64,000 nt of DNA from Colletotrichum lupini (taxonomy: Eukaryota; Ascomycota; Sordariomycetes; Glomerellales; Glomerellaceae), in NCBI RefSeq assembly GCF_023278565.1, contig NC_064677.1, forward strand, positions 5,518,001-5,582,000, written 5' to 3'. Below are positions 1-13,200 of this stretch, piece by piece; position 1 is the stretch's first letter, and every line of letters begins with the position of its first letter. The position numbers were made by a program, and so were the translations under genes. Below the pieces are notes generated by a model, which saw only the letters and a program-made list of their open reading frames with translations, was not told the origin of the DNA and ran no database searches.

Positions 1-1985
1 AAGACACGATACCGGCGTGTTCACGACACGGCTGTCATCTTTTATATCCAAAGCAGGCAGCATCTTACGAAGTCTTCCAGAGACGAAGGTAGTGTCAAGG
101 CTACGGCATGGTCTCGGAACCACAATGGATCCAAAGCACATGGCATCATTTTGTTCAGTCAGGATGTGAGTTCAAGTTAGAAGTGGCCAATCACAGGAAT
201 AGATCTAGATCTATCCAATGTGGGGGTCTCTCGGCGGCCAATTAGATATTGCTTTCCACTCTAAGACTAGCGTCTACGGACCGGTCCCTCCTGCCGCCCT
301 GTACCCCGAGCCAATCAGATATTGATTGCCTCTTCGGGAAGCGGACGGGGAAATACAAAGATCAAGTTCCTCCATCCTCGGACTTTTGTCCAATGAAATA
401 TGCTCAGATAAGACGATAGTATCCACCTCTCGGATACTTAGCTTGCGGCTCCACTGTCAGCTTATATGTATCCGTAGACTTGCACATGAAGGGGTATTGA
501 ATCCTTCCACGTCGTAGAACCCTTGAAATGATACTTTAAGCTACCTAAACAAGGTAGTCTGCGTTGCGTGATCCCGCCAGCCTCAATCGAAGTACTTTGT
601 ACGGGCGACTGCAGGCCCAGCCCGCCCGGTGTATTAACAGGGACCAGGGTCCTATCGCCTTACCCGTCCGCCACCTATTGGCGGCTTGGCCCAAGGCTCC
701 TCCGTGCCTGCATATGCACATTGAAGACTTTCAAGCCTTGATAGCGTGATCACCTCTGTGTAAACAATGATTCATTGAATGCCTTACATTTTCTCTGACC
801 TGCGGCGCAGTCTACTCTCGTACTGCGTGTGGCCCATAAGACCATCCTCCCTCCATGCATCCGAACGGGTCCCTGTCTATCTAGCTCTAGACCCTTGTCC
901 TAATATCCTCGAGAGCGCCAAGAACCAACACATTTCTCAGATAGAATTTCCAACAAATCAGACCTCTTCTGACTCCATGTAGCTATCAGATTCAACTTCG
1001 TCCCTTGTCGTTCCGAGATGTCACCTGCGCCAGCCAGCTCGCCCGGAGGCGGCGGCTGAGTCAGGGAGAGCTGGCCTGTACGTGGATCTGACATACAGCT
1101 AGCGCGGCAGGGCGTGCATACCGTGCCTTACCGGTCGGGAACCTTCGTCTAATTTATCCGTCGTCCCCCGGAGGAATTGGACCCTTGATCCGGAAACGTG
1201 TCGCGAACTTGCGGGGGACGAAACGGGGAAAGCAACATCCACATCACCCAGGCTTGCACGAAATTCGATGGCGAAATCTATGGTCTGACAGGATCTGGAT
1301 CAAATTGGGCATATTCTAAGCGGCTCTTCTGCGCTTGCTTGAGCTGCCTAATGTGACGCTACCTTCTTGGGTTCCCGTATAGGGCTAGCCGTCTGGCGCC
1401 CGTTGCGGTATCAAATCATACGACAGGATGGTTCATCTAGAATGCTGCAGATACAACCGATTCGAGGAAGTGGAAGGATTGCATAGTGCCACACCAAGCA
1501 AATTTACTACATACCAAAAAGAAAACCCCTTTGCCTAGGAGCCTGTAGAAATGGTCTCGGTAGGATTAGGTGATGACTGGCGCATACATGTAGCATTGGC
1601 TTTCATCTCCTCTGCCCGGAAAAGGCGACCCCTGCTTATTGTCGCTACCGCTGTTGCAGAATACACCGAGCTCCAGCCTCTGAACCGAAGTTCTGCATGC
1701 AGAACTGCGCTCATTTGATTCCTTCGCTTACGAGCCAGGGCGCGGCACAGTGGAGGTCCTCGAAAGTAGGCTGCGCTGGGAAACAATGGAGGCGCGTTCT
1801 AATCATCGCCCCCGTTCATCATATATCTATCTAGATACCAGCTCACATGCGGTACGTCCCTCTCCATAAGAGCGAATCAGACAGTGAACCTTTGTAGACC
1901 ATTTCAAGCTTCAGGCTGTCTTCATAGAACACTACTGGCATCTGCTTATCTTATCCTCGATTTTACATAAAATCCGGAAAACAAC
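1..1985. other. Non-coding stretch upstream of the Myb gene
   Basis: I see no gene here: open frames are short on both strands and resemble no protein family I know. Base composition is ordinary, so this is not RIP-mutated repeat. Two near-identical 20-bp blocks around 236 and 310 each contain a CCAAT box. CTTATCTTATCC, which holds GATA-type sites, lies about 30 bp before the Myb start codon. The distal part may belong to a gene left of the window. Confidence 0.5.
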
Positions 1986-3531
1986 ATGGCTCCTACCAGA
2001 GAAAGAAGATGGTGGACGAGCCAAGAAGATGACATACTCAAACGAGAGGTGCAGGGAAAAAGTACCAACCCCATCTCCCCCCTTGTTACGCGTGCTGCCA
2101 AATCTAACAAAGATCTCCATCTCCCAGTGCGCCAAGGCGGGAGCGTCCAAAACTGGAACGACATCGCCATGTCATTACCGGGCCGTACCAACAAGGACTG
2201 CCGCAAGCGGTGGGCAAAGATCCAAGTCGATATTCGAAAAGGTGCTTGGACACAAGAAGAAGACGAGAGGTTGCAGAAGGCCGTGGTGCAACTCGGGTGC
2301 AAGTTGGTTCACCCCACGCTTCCCTACTACCCATTTCTTGGGTCTCATCAATGCTAACCTCCACCCTTGTCATAGATGGTCACAAGTAGGGGCCATGGTT
2401 CAAAGTAGAAATGCCGACCGTAAGTAGAAGTCAGCGTCGTTAATATCCCACCATTGTTTCCCCTTCAGTGCTGAGGTGCATCCTTGCTGCAGAATGCGCG
2501 AAACGTTGGCAACATGTATTGGGACCCGACGTTAAGCATTGTTCATGGACCCCCGAGGAGGACAAGAAGTTGTTGGACGCGATGGGCAAGTTTGGAAACA
2601 ACTGGAAGCAGATTGGTCTTACCGAGCTGCCGGATCGTTCCACCCACGATCTACGCAACAGGCAAGTCGAAAAGTCTGAGCCATCTGCATGGATATACGG
2701 CTGACCATGGCTCACAGGAGTCTCATTCTCGGCCGCAGAAGTCGACATGCACAAGCTAATGACTCGAATTCCTCTTCACGGTCATTACCGGAGACCCATG
2801 ACGAGGAAATGGCCAGCAGTAGTCCTGACGTTAATGATGAGGACGAGAGTTGCGAGGGTGACGGTGACGACGGATTTGATGAAGGTTCCGAGTGCGAAAT
2901 GACCGACTCAAGCGGAAATCAGAAGCATCAGCTCGTGATGGACATGAGTCTCCTGTCCGAAGAACCAGTGGAGGCAACAGAACTCGGGCCCACGTCTACG
3001 ATCATACCAGACTACCGTCACTCAGACACATTCTTGGCAGTACCCGCTCTGGAGTTGCCAGGTACTACTTTCGACATGTTCGACCCGAGCTGCATAGGCA
3101 CCTCAGATCACTCATCGGGGAATTCGGCTATTCAAACTCCGGATAGCGATTGGATGTCTTGGCTCAATTCGCTTGAGAATGACACCTCAGTTTCGCTGGA
3201 ATCCCGGCCCTCATGGTGGGATGAAGGTCCCACTGATCAAAGTTACTTTCATGACTCCAGCTATGGAAGTTTTGATGTCAACACGGCTGGTATTTCGGAT
3301 ACTATTCATATCTCAAGAGCAAGGAAACGTGTCAAAGGCGAGGCTTCTCCAAGAGCTTCTCTCGGGTCAGTGACTCGCGCTGAGAACCCATCGAAGGACA
3401 ATGGACAGATGGGTCTTGTCACTTTGTCTCTGGACCAAGTAGACCCGATAATCGCCAACGAGATAATAGGAAGCGTCATGAAGCACAGCGCTGGTCTCAA
3501 GATCAACTGTACCGTCAATAATCACCCATAA
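1986..3531 (+). CDS. Three-repeat Myb-like DNA-binding transcription factor
   Basis: I model five exons: 1986-2061, 2128-2302, 2376-2419, 2493-2661 and 2718-3531, giving 425 residues. They join in phase to form three SANT/Myb repeats at about residues 8-54, 64-104 and 115-155. Each shows the spaced tryptophans (for example W9/W35/W54, W66/W85/W104, W117/W136) and the recognition-helix motifs [11 protein letters not shown] and RNADQCAKRW. No single frame holds all repeats, and the junctions restore the motifs exactly, which supports the splicing. Introns are 56-73 nt; the fourth uses a GC donor (AG|GCAAGT) with a CTGAC branch site. An acidic stretch follows near residues 187-207, and the rest is serine-rich and probably disordered. 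The protein should bind DNA in the nucleus. It lies just upstream, on the same strand, of the NRPS-like gene and may regulate it; that is inference. Confidence 0.88.
2662..2717 (+). other. GC-AG intron of the Myb gene
   Basis: The donor reads AG|GCAAGT, the usual context of the minor GC donor class. A CTGAC branch site lies near 2700-2704 and the acceptor is CACAG. Splicing here joins DLRN to RSLILGRR in frame. Read-through would stop the protein right after the third repeat. Confidence 0.7.
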
Positions 3532-3706
3532 GTCTCGAGTAGTGTATAATACGCATGTATATATATTTGTAGCGCGCATACGCGACTATATTGAATAGAT
3601 GAACTCATGACAACTCCTCATAGAAGGCAAATTAATGGCGTGACATATCTTTTTTATCTCTCGATACTACTAAAATAATATGCTATATCTTTGCACACAT
3701 GATCCT

Positions 3707-3722
3707 CAGCGCTTATACCTAT
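3707..3722 (+). repeat. Left terminal inverted repeat of the hAT element
   Basis: Sixteen bases beginning CAGCGCTTATACC, matching the inverted right end at 15 of 16 positions. It is preceded directly by the 8-bp duplication at 3699-3706. Confidence 0.85.
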
Positions 3723-3926
3723 TCAAATTAATCAAACAAATAAGTCAAATAAACAGTCAAATATAGGAATTTTAGCAAGTTAAATAATTAAATATCGTAA
3801 GGCCCTATATTTAACGTATTTAATTAAATATAAAGTCGCTTAAAAAAAAGAAAATCCGGGGCCGGGCTAATTAAAAATCGATATTCCTAACTATACCCTA
3901 TAAAAGTTTATAATTAAGAATATAAA

Positions 3927-4005
3927 TACTTAGAGCGGGATTCGAACCTACGACTCCTTATTTATAATTATAAGTTCGGTATTATACTACTTAACTAAAT
4001 AGATT
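3927..4005 (-). other. tRNA-derived (possibly SINE-like) remnant inside the hAT element
   Basis: On the minus strand this segment has an A-box-like TAGTTAAGTAG (3987-3997) followed at tRNA-like spacing by a perfect B box, GGTTCGAATCC (3938-3948). The anticodon region contains CTTATAA, but the anticodon stem and acceptor stem do not pair well. A T-rich tract (a possible Pol III stop) follows further down the minus strand. This looks like a decayed tRNA-derived sequence rather than a working tRNA. Whether it is a separate SINE insertion or part of the hAT element cannot be told from one copy. Confidence 0.4.
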
Positions 4006-4429
4006 ATTAATAATTATTATAAAAAAAAAAAAGCCCAAGTATTATAGAGCCCTGAATTTAGTATTTTATTATATTTAGGAATCTAAAAAACCTCTAATAC
4101 CCCCTTTTCTTAATATTAATAAAACTAGCGAAGTTACGTACTATTATTTCTAACCCTTTGCGACTATTATAATTATTATTAATATTAATTAAATTATATA
4201 TTAATCGATTTATTATATCGTAATTAATTAATTAGTAATAAGTCGTACGATCTTTAGTACGTAGTTACTATTTCGGATTACCTCGTAACTATAGACCCTA
4301 ATTAACGCTAGCTTTATATTATTAACTAATCTTAATAATCGTAATAGCCTCCTTACCCTTTTAAAAATAATTTTAAAAAAAGAGGACTTTTATTAATAAC
4401 GATTTAATATTATAAAAAGGCATAAGGCT

Positions 4430-6740
4430 AAGGAAGTCGTAGATCCGCTTAGAGGGGGTCTTTACTCGAGAGATTTATAATAAAAATATTTAAAATAAAA
4501 TCTTTTAGTTTCATTATTACTATAACGAAATAGGTATCGTTACTTATTTTAAAATAGTAATTACGAGCTTAGTAACGGCTTACTTAAAATTAAAATACTA
4601 AGTAATAAATCTAAGCTCTAGCGAGTCGTTATATTTATTAAAATCCTCTAAATACGACTTTATACTAAAAAAATAAAAACTTACCTCTAGTACTATTATA
4701 AAGGGCTAAGTAACGAGAATTAAGGAATTAGTAATCGGGTATATTATTAATAATAATAGCCTATTTATAACTTTTTATAATCCTTACCTCTGGGCCCTCC
4801 TCTATTAATTAGATTATAATATTACTAACGAACTCTTATTATTATATAGAAATATAAAAAAGGAGCTAAGTAAGATCTTCGCTAAGAAAAAAAAATATAA
4901 TTAGGGTAGAGATCCGGAGGTTAATAATAAAAGTCTACTTATTATTCAATCTATAGACCTTACTAATATAGAATACTATTATTACCGTCTTTACTTACTT
5001 TCTAAACTATACTAAGTAATAAATATAATACCTTATTACTCTATGATAATAGTATAGTACTTATAATAAGGCTAATATTACCTAGATTATAAAATTAGTA
5101 ATAAACGATTAAGAATTAGGTAACTAAGTCGGAGTAATTATTTATAATAATACTTTAAATAATAATACTTACCTAGGTTACTTATATCCTATATTATCTT
5201 ATACTTATACTTAAGAAGATATTCTTAACTAGAGAATAAGGTACTACGGTTATATTCTTAACCTCGTTAATAGGGCCTTTCTATTTAGTAATAATAAAAA
5301 GGTATTTAAATAAGAATTAGATATATTAATTAATACTAAGTAACTTTAAGAAAATCTTAACCTCTAGCGTATAAAGGGCCCTATTAATAAGCTTCGGAAC
5401 GTTATTAAATTTATTTACTTATTACTTTAACGATATAAAGCCTTCCTCGAGGTTAGTAATAAGACCGATAAGAACGATATATTTACTTTTTTTAAAAAGT
5501 CGTTATAAGAGCTTATACTAACGCTTAATAATAACATAAAATAGAATTTAATATACTTTATAATATAACGCTCTTTATAAAAAAAAAAGCAGATTTATAC
5601 TTTTTTAGTAACTAGTCGAGCTTATAAAGATCTAAAATAACGGATCCCTATTAAGGACGTTCTTAATAATAACGATTAATAACTACTAGTCGAGCTAAAA
5701 GTAATACTTAAGCTATTTTACTTTTAAATAATAAGATACTAGGGCTAGGGTAAAGGAGACGGTTATAGCTATTTATAAGAAGTAATAATAAGTCTTAAGT
5801 ACCTTATTAACCGTCTTAAGGAGTAAAAGAAGTTATATAATAAACCTTTTAAAAAAGAGATAGATCTTACGGTTTCTTAAATTATAGCGTTATAATTATA
5901 ATTAATATAAATAATACTACCTCGTTAATAGTTAGCTCGTTATTAATTTATATCCTAACCTCTTTTTTAACCTCTAACCTTAAGTAATATCCCTCGTTAT
6001 ATTTAGTCTAAGTATATACTTAGGGAGTAAGTAGAGCTACTTCTTAATAATAATTTTAACTCGTAAAGATACTTCTAACTATTAGTTATTAATACTTAAT
6101 AAGTCTTTAATAAGTATTATACTAAGTTAAGTAACTCTCCGCTCTATACTATAATAATTATTCTTTACCCTAAGTAAGGATTAAGATAGCTAAAAAAAAA
6201 GTAAGATATACCTAAGTAAAGCTATTAGCTATTTAATAAAAAAAAAGACTTTACGATTATTAATAAAAATAGTATATAAATAAGATAATAAGTCCTCCTC
6301 CTCCTTATTATCTAAGTCCTCCTCCTTTATTACAATAGTTATAAACTACTTTTAATACCCTTACGATTCTAAAGAGTATTATAAAAAACTCGTAGTATTA
6401 ATAATAGTTAATATCTTAAATAATAAACATAGTAATTAACTACGTGCCTAAGCTTAATTAATATTATTCACAAATTATCCCTTAGCTAGTCCTTAACCTA
6501 ATCTAATAATAAATTAACTATTAACCAACCTATTTAACGTTAAGTAAGCTTATACTTAATATTTTTATAATCCTTATAATAGTAATAGACTACGAAAGGA
6601 CATTTAGCCTCGCAAAATTAACTTTAACCTTATAGTAATTATTAATAAGATCCTTTATACTAAAGGAGGTCTAATATCTTAAAAACTAGCTTCGCAGCGG
6701 TACTATAGAAATAAGAAGTTAATTTTTTAATTAGAAAAGC
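4430..6740 (+). pseudogene. Degraded hAT transposase
   Basis: Plus-strand translation, ignoring the many stops, shows fragments resembling fungal hAT transposases. One block at about 5680-5800 has the spacing of the segment following the catalytic core (a leucine-rich stretch ending in an F-Y pair, then an R-Q-G-Q-like turn). Another at about 6128-6215 matches the segment containing S-P-L-Y. Frames are broken by in-frame TAA and TAG codons throughout, as expected from RIP. The edges are approximate and no product is possible from this copy. Confidence 0.65.
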
Positions 6741-6909
6741 TAATCGAGGTAAAGTCTATAAATTAGTACTATAAGGACTTTTGTAATAGCTTTATTTAAT
6801 TCCTAATTAAGAAATTAATCAAATCTATTAATTAATTATTAAATAATCAAATATGGCGCGAGAAATGAGCCAAATAATTAAATACGAACCTCATATTTAA
6901 TTTATTTAT

Positions 6910-6925
6910 ATAGGTATAAGCGCTA
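6910..6925 (-). repeat. Right terminal inverted repeat of the hAT element
   Basis: Inverted copy of the left end. The last base is A where the left end predicts G, a RIP-type transition. It is followed by the duplication at 6926-6933. Confidence 0.85.
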
Positions 6926-6933
6926 ATAATCCT

Positions 6934-7204
6934 CAATAGACATCGTCATAATTCTGGTCCAGGAATTTCAGCAAGGACCCGAGTTCTGCTACTTCTGCGC
7001 CCAGCGCAGTAGCCCGACTTAGGTCCAAGTACATCTGATTAGTTCAATCAAATGCCCTATTGTTTGCAGTGAGTGTGACAACAAATATCGAGTTGTTCTT
7101 GATGGTGCCACTGGCATACCACTTCAGAATACACGCGTTGGCTGCCACAATCCAAGTTATCCTATTCACCCATCTTCCCCTGTCATCCGGATACCTATGC
7201 GTCA
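6934..7204 (+). promoter_or_regulatory. Truncated upstream region of the NRPS-like gene
   Basis: Only 271 bp separate the hAT target duplication from the NRPS-like start codon. This sequence has normal composition, so RIP stops at the transposon border. No clear TATA box is seen. Removing the hAT element would leave about 0.45 kb between the Myb stop and this start codon. Confidence 0.5.
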
Positions 7205-10200
7205 ATGTCGTCTTTCAGAACGCCCAAGGTGAGCCTAGAGCCCGCTTCAACGTCCGGCCTGCGAACGCTTCCCGAATTGGTCGACTTCCACGCCAAAAGC
7301 AACCCCAAGCACCTATTTTGTCTCCAAGCCGACGCAAATGCGGCTGGAAATGGCCACAATTTTGTGCCCTTGAGCTATGAGACGCTACAGCGCGCCATCA
7401 TCCGCTGCCAGGCATGGCTCAAGGAACAGGCAACCAGTCTTCATGCACCGAAGACTGAAGCCGATGGTAGCGTGAATAAATGCGCCCCCGTCGCGGTGCT
7501 CATGGAGAGCCATGTTGGCTTGGTCATCTGTGTGCTCGCCTGTATGGGCATGGGCGTGCCAGTTGTCCTCCTGTCGGCGCGTCTGAGTGCGCCGTCCGCA
7601 CGACATCTTATCCGCGAAACGGGCGTGAAACTTGCTCTTGTGTCTCCGCGCCTATTGCCCCTTGCTTTCGAGGCAGTTGGTGCTGAAACTCAAGATGGAA
7701 AAGAGATCCCTGATGAGAGCACGATCATGATCCGCTCTGTATCCGGCTACGAGTCGTTCCTTGCAGATGAGCCCGCAGAAGACCAGAGTCACACCTTTCG
7801 CGCTGCCGATGCGGATCACTACGTTTCGGAAGATGATCGCCAGGTTCTCATCCTACATTCCTCAGGGACTTCGGGTCTCCCAAAGCCGATACCTTGCTCT
7901 CATAGATACTTTCTGAGCTACGCCACATGCCACAACTTCGAATCGACCAAAGAAGCTCATGGACTGACGGTCTCTACACTACCGTTCTTTCACGTAAGTT
8001 GACAGAAGAAACGAATCTATTTCCAGTGTCGCATCTGACCACAGAGGCAGGGTTTTGGCTTCGTATCCGTCTGCCTGTCCCTCAATATCGGCAAGACATT
8101 TTGCGCCCCTGTACCTTCCACCATCCCCAACGGTGCCAGCATCGCAGCCCTCATAGAGGACTCGCAAGCGAAGGCGTTATTGACAGTTCCGTCTATCTTG
8201 GAGGAAATTGAGGGCTTGCCAGGTGGCAGAGGACATGATATCCTTCGCAAGCTAGATTACGCGGGCTTCGGTGGCGGCAGACCCAAAACCTCGGTCGGCG
8301 AGAGACTTGAACGTTCGGGCGTGAGACTCGTCGGCCAGTACGGTGCGACAGAGACTGGTCCAATGACACCTTTTTTCGTGCCCGGCAAGGAACACGACTG
8401 GCGTCGACTGCGACTGCGTGCTGATATACTCGGACCGCTTCAAGTGAAGCTTGACCTCATCGATGCAGATGCAGAAGAGAGTGCGCAGACCGAATCCGAA
8501 GCAGAACGATCTTACAGCTACAAGCTGAGCATGAAGCCGTTTGGGTGGCAGGAGCGCTTCGAACTGCAGGATATAATCGTAGCACGCACGGAATGCGCCT
8601 CGGCCGATGACCTGGGACAGCTGGATTTTGTGATTACGGGCCGCAAAGACGACCTGATCTGTCTTGCCACCGGAGAGAAGGTGAGGCCAACGATATTGGA
8701 ATCCCTGCTCAGACAGCATGAGGACGTGAGAGACGCAACTGCTTTCGGTGAAGGACAATTCGAACTCGGTGTCATTGTAGAGCCTGTCAGACCCGTCGAA
8801 CCCAGCGAGATGGCCAACTTCAAGGCGTCGATCTGGCCGGCAATTGAGGAAGCAGGCCGTCAAATGGATGCTCATGCAAGAATTACATCGTCTACCGCGA
8901 TTCTCGTCGTCGCTCCCGAAGCGCTCCCGAGATCAGACAAGGGCACTGTTCTCCGGAGCGCAGTGTCAAGGAAGTTTGCCGATGAGATGGCGGCAGTCTA
9001 CTGTGATCTTGAGGCAAGCATGGTTGCACCACCAATCGACCTATCCTCGCCTGCGTCCAGTATCAGAAATCTCGTTACCCAGGACGTTCTGGGGTTAGAC
9101 AACGGCCGTGATTGGGAGGACGACGATGATTTCTTTTCAGGCGGCATGGATAGCCTTCAAGCGACGAGACTACGAAGACTGCTGACGGCTTCACTGCGCG
9201 CAACGTATGCCGCCTCTAAGCCTGAGACAGCCAACCTCCTCTCCGCGGACATGATTAAAGATGACATCGTCTACCGCAACCCTTCTGTGAATAAGCTGGT
9301 TGAGGCACTGATTCCCAGTTCGTCCAAGACAAATGGAGTCATTACCGAAACAAAGCTTATCGAACAGCTGGTAGACAAGTATTCCAGCAGAGGCATTCAC
9401 CGAGAGCAGCGAAAATCCGTGGTATTGCTCACAGGCGGCACTGGCAGTCTCGGGTCTTTCTTCGTTGGGCGGCTCCTTGCGGATGATAACGTGAGCAATG
9501 TCATTTGCTTGAATAGACCTAGAAAAGGAAACCCTACAGAAGCTCAGAAACATGCGGTAACGTTACGAAAAGTCTCTGTCGATGAGAACGCTTGGAAGAA
9601 GTTGCAAGTCCACGAAACAAATACTGCAGATCAGTGGCTCGGCTTGCCAGAGGCCGAGTACCTGCGTCTCGCGGCTGGGGTAACTCACATCGTACATATT
9701 GCGTGGCCCATGAACTTCAAAATGGGTCTGCAGTCGTTCGAGGCTTCATTCTCAAGCTTGCTGAACCTCATCCAGCTAGCGCGCCAAGCGAGCATTCACC
9801 GGGCACAGAAGCCAAAGCTGTTACTGGTATCCTCCATTTCTACGGTGGGGAACTATCCGTCAATCAAGGGACAGACTTTGATTCCCGAGACGTCTGTCGA
9901 GGATCAAAGCTGGACGCTAGATCTCGGCTATGCCAAAGCCAAGCTTGTCTGCGAGAAAATCATCGAACGCACAGCACAGGACCATCCTGAGATAGAGGCG
10001 GCGGTGGTCAGAGTCGGCCAGATTGCCGGCTCTACCACCGGCTACTGGAACGCTTCTGAGCACTTTGTAGCCCTTTGTGCTTCTTCTCAAAAGCTAGGGA
10101 AATTTCCCGACCTGCGTGGGGTAAGTCAAGATGTCAAAGAAAAGGGTTGGATTACGAGGCAGAAAAGGGGCCCTATTAGGTAGTTAGGTAGGGGTAGTAG

Positions 10201-13200
10201 GTAGGCAGTCTGGGCCCGTGCAGACGGACCCTTCCACCTACCTATACTTACTAAGGGACCGCGGGCTCTACCCACGATCTTCCCCTCCTATATATACGTA
10301 ATAGACCTATACTAACCTATTAACCTAGTTATAACTAAAAAGTCTAACCTACTTATATATATACTAATACTAATTAGTAATTAAATTATATATATATTTC
10401 TACTATAAGTTAGTAAGGATATAACTATAAAAGAGATAGCCTCGACCTATTTTACTAGCTATTCTAACTTATTAACTTAGTTCCGTTTATCTAACTAACG
10501 ATAAGTAGCTTAGTTTATATTACCTTAGCTCTCTTTTATTACTACTAGCTAATAACTAATTAACTAGTCGCGGGCCGTTAAAAGTACGCTTTATTATATA
10601 CGATCTCTTTTATTAAGACTACTACTATAAAAAGATTAACTATTTTACTATTATTATTAACCTCGCTTCTATTATTAATATTATTTTTACTAGCCTTATT
10701 ACTACTATTAACTTCTCTTTAATCGAACTACTTATAAAGGAATTTATTTTAAATATATTATAACTAAGTGCTATTTTAAACTAGTAATAAGTAAGAGGAG
10801 ATTAACTACTAAGAGATTAATTTAATAATTATTAGCGTACTAGTGCTTAATAATAATAAAACCTTTAGAATTATAAGTACGTTAATAGTAAATCTCTTAC
10901 TAATAGCGAAGTATTTTAAAATACTAAGGAAAGGAAACGATTTCGATAGTAATAATAATAGGGATTTATTTTATATTACTAATAAATCTACCTCTTTTTA
11001 ACTTAATAAAAGCTCCGAGACTAGACTAATAAAATAAAGTACGAGAAGTACTAAAAAGAATTACTAATTAGTAACTAACGGAATCTTCTATTTACTACTA
11101 GAAGTACGGTTATAAAAGGCCTTTTTTCTTTTTTTATAACTTTTTACTAACCTTAGTAACCTTTTATTTATATACCTCGTTAAAGGAGTAGAATTTTTTA
11201 ATTAGTAATAGTAGCCCGCTTATTATTATTAAAACGATTATTACGACCGACCTATTACTCTTTTTAACTTAATTAACGTTATATTATAATTATAATATAA
11301 TAATTATATTCTATAGTAATCTTTTATTATATAACTTACTTTATAAATATATTATAATAACTATTAGCCCTAGTAATAAGTAAGAAGGGTTTAATAATTA
11401 GTTAATATTACCTCCGGCCTATTTATATTTTTAAATTACGGAACTATACCTAATTCTAATTTATTAATAAGACTATATTAACCTAACTTAATAAGGCTTA
11501 TTTAATATTATACCCGCCCTTATAAATAATAAAAAGCTTAATACCTTTATCCTCTATATAATAAGATATTACTATCGAGACGGCCTAACGGGCGAGGAGC
11601 TATAAAAGGACTTTAAGACCGATTTCTAAAGCTAAGAGGTAGGGGACTTCTTAAGAGTAAAAAGTATAATTTTTAAAAAGCTAAGAGACTTTTTTATAAA
11701 TAATGGTATTAATTTAACGATTAAAGATCGTAGTTAAATAATAAAAAAAATTACTAACGCCCTTAATACTTAATACTTCTTTACTTAGATTTTTAAAGAG
11801 ATCGTAGCTTACTATAACCGTATTAAATATTTTAATATATTATATTATAATTTTTATTTCTTTTATTTACTACTCTCATAGTTAGTAAATACTAATAATC
11901 TTATTTAATAAGTTAAAAAGATAGTAAAGGAATCCTTATAACCCTAACTCGCTTAATTTTAATAATTAAGATTTTAACCTTAGCTTTATTATTAACTAAC
12001 CGACCTACTACTTTTTTAAGAAGAAGAGGAGGAAGAACTAGAAAATAAAGTTATTATTACTTAATAGCGAAATATACCCCGTTAAATACTATACTTTAAT
12101 ATAAAAACTAAAAACAATATTATGCCTAATACTTACTAATTAATTAACCTCGCTAAGCTTTATAATAATAAGAATAAGTATAGTAGTAAGAAGTATAATA
12201 TTTTTAATAAAAAGCTTCGGATTTTTAAAGTACTATACTAATAAGTAGGAATTAGTAAACAATACTATTTTAGTATTTTCCTAAATATGCTTAAAAGAAG
12301 GGCATTAACTTTTTATTTTAATTAACTTAGTAATATTTCTAACCTACTTAGCTTTAATATAATATACTAGAGGACTTAAGAATACTTCGAGCTACTTACG
12401 AGCTATTAAAACTACCTCGCTAAGTTCTATAACTTTTATTAGTACTCTATAGTTTGCGAGAACCTAAGTAAGTTAAACTAATAGATTTTATAAGCGCTAA
12501 TTAACCGTATTATAATCCTCTACGAGGCGCTAGCTACTTAGGGATTTATTTTTAATATAAGTAACTAACTCCTCTATTACGTAAGTAGTGTGTTAGAATA
12601 TAAACTTATTATACTTAACTTAGTACTTATATTTATTAATATTTACTACTAGCTTAGTACTTTAATTAATACTATAAAGAGAGAGCGTAACCGTAATAAA
12701 TAGTAGTATCTCTAAAATAGTACTTATAATAAAGAGGTCCCTACTACTTACTAAACCGACCGCACTTATAATAGCTCTAATAGAGAGACCCGATTTAATA
12801 AATAGAATTAACATAGCCGCGGTATTATTAATAAAAAGTATTTTATTTATTATAAAACCGGTTATTAGTTAACTAAGTACTTAAAAAAAGAGTAACGTTA
12901 GGTATATAAGAAGTATAAAAATAGTAAAGAAAGAAATAAGAGATTTATATTAAGCTTATACTTATAGTTCCTTACCTTTTATAAGGGAACTGCCCCTGTT
13001 AATAATAATAATAATAATATTATAATTTAATACTTTAATAGCCTCGACTTTAATTATAAGGATAACTATAAGAACGAAGTTTAGATCTTAATAATATACT
13101 TTATAATTACTATTAATAGTAGAACCCTTATAAATATCCTTACTACTTAAGTAATAGAGTATAGCCTTATTAATACTATTTTTATTAACGAGTTAACTAA

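Larger units (their letters stand above)
3707..6925 (+). mobile_element. hAT-superfamily DNA transposon, RIP-degraded
   Basis: The element is bounded by imperfect terminal inverted repeats. The left end reads CAGCGCTTATACCTAT; the right end, read inward, differs only at its first base. Flanking 8-bp target duplications are ATGATCCT (3699-3706) and ATAATCCT (6926-6933); the single G-to-A difference is RIP-like. An 8-bp duplication and a CAGnG start are typical of hAT elements. Subterminal copies of an AAATAATTAAATA motif occur at both ends. The interior is extremely AT-rich with stops in all frames. The element occupies the gap between the Myb gene and the NRPS-like gene, ending 271 bp before the latter's start codon. 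Confidence 0.88.
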
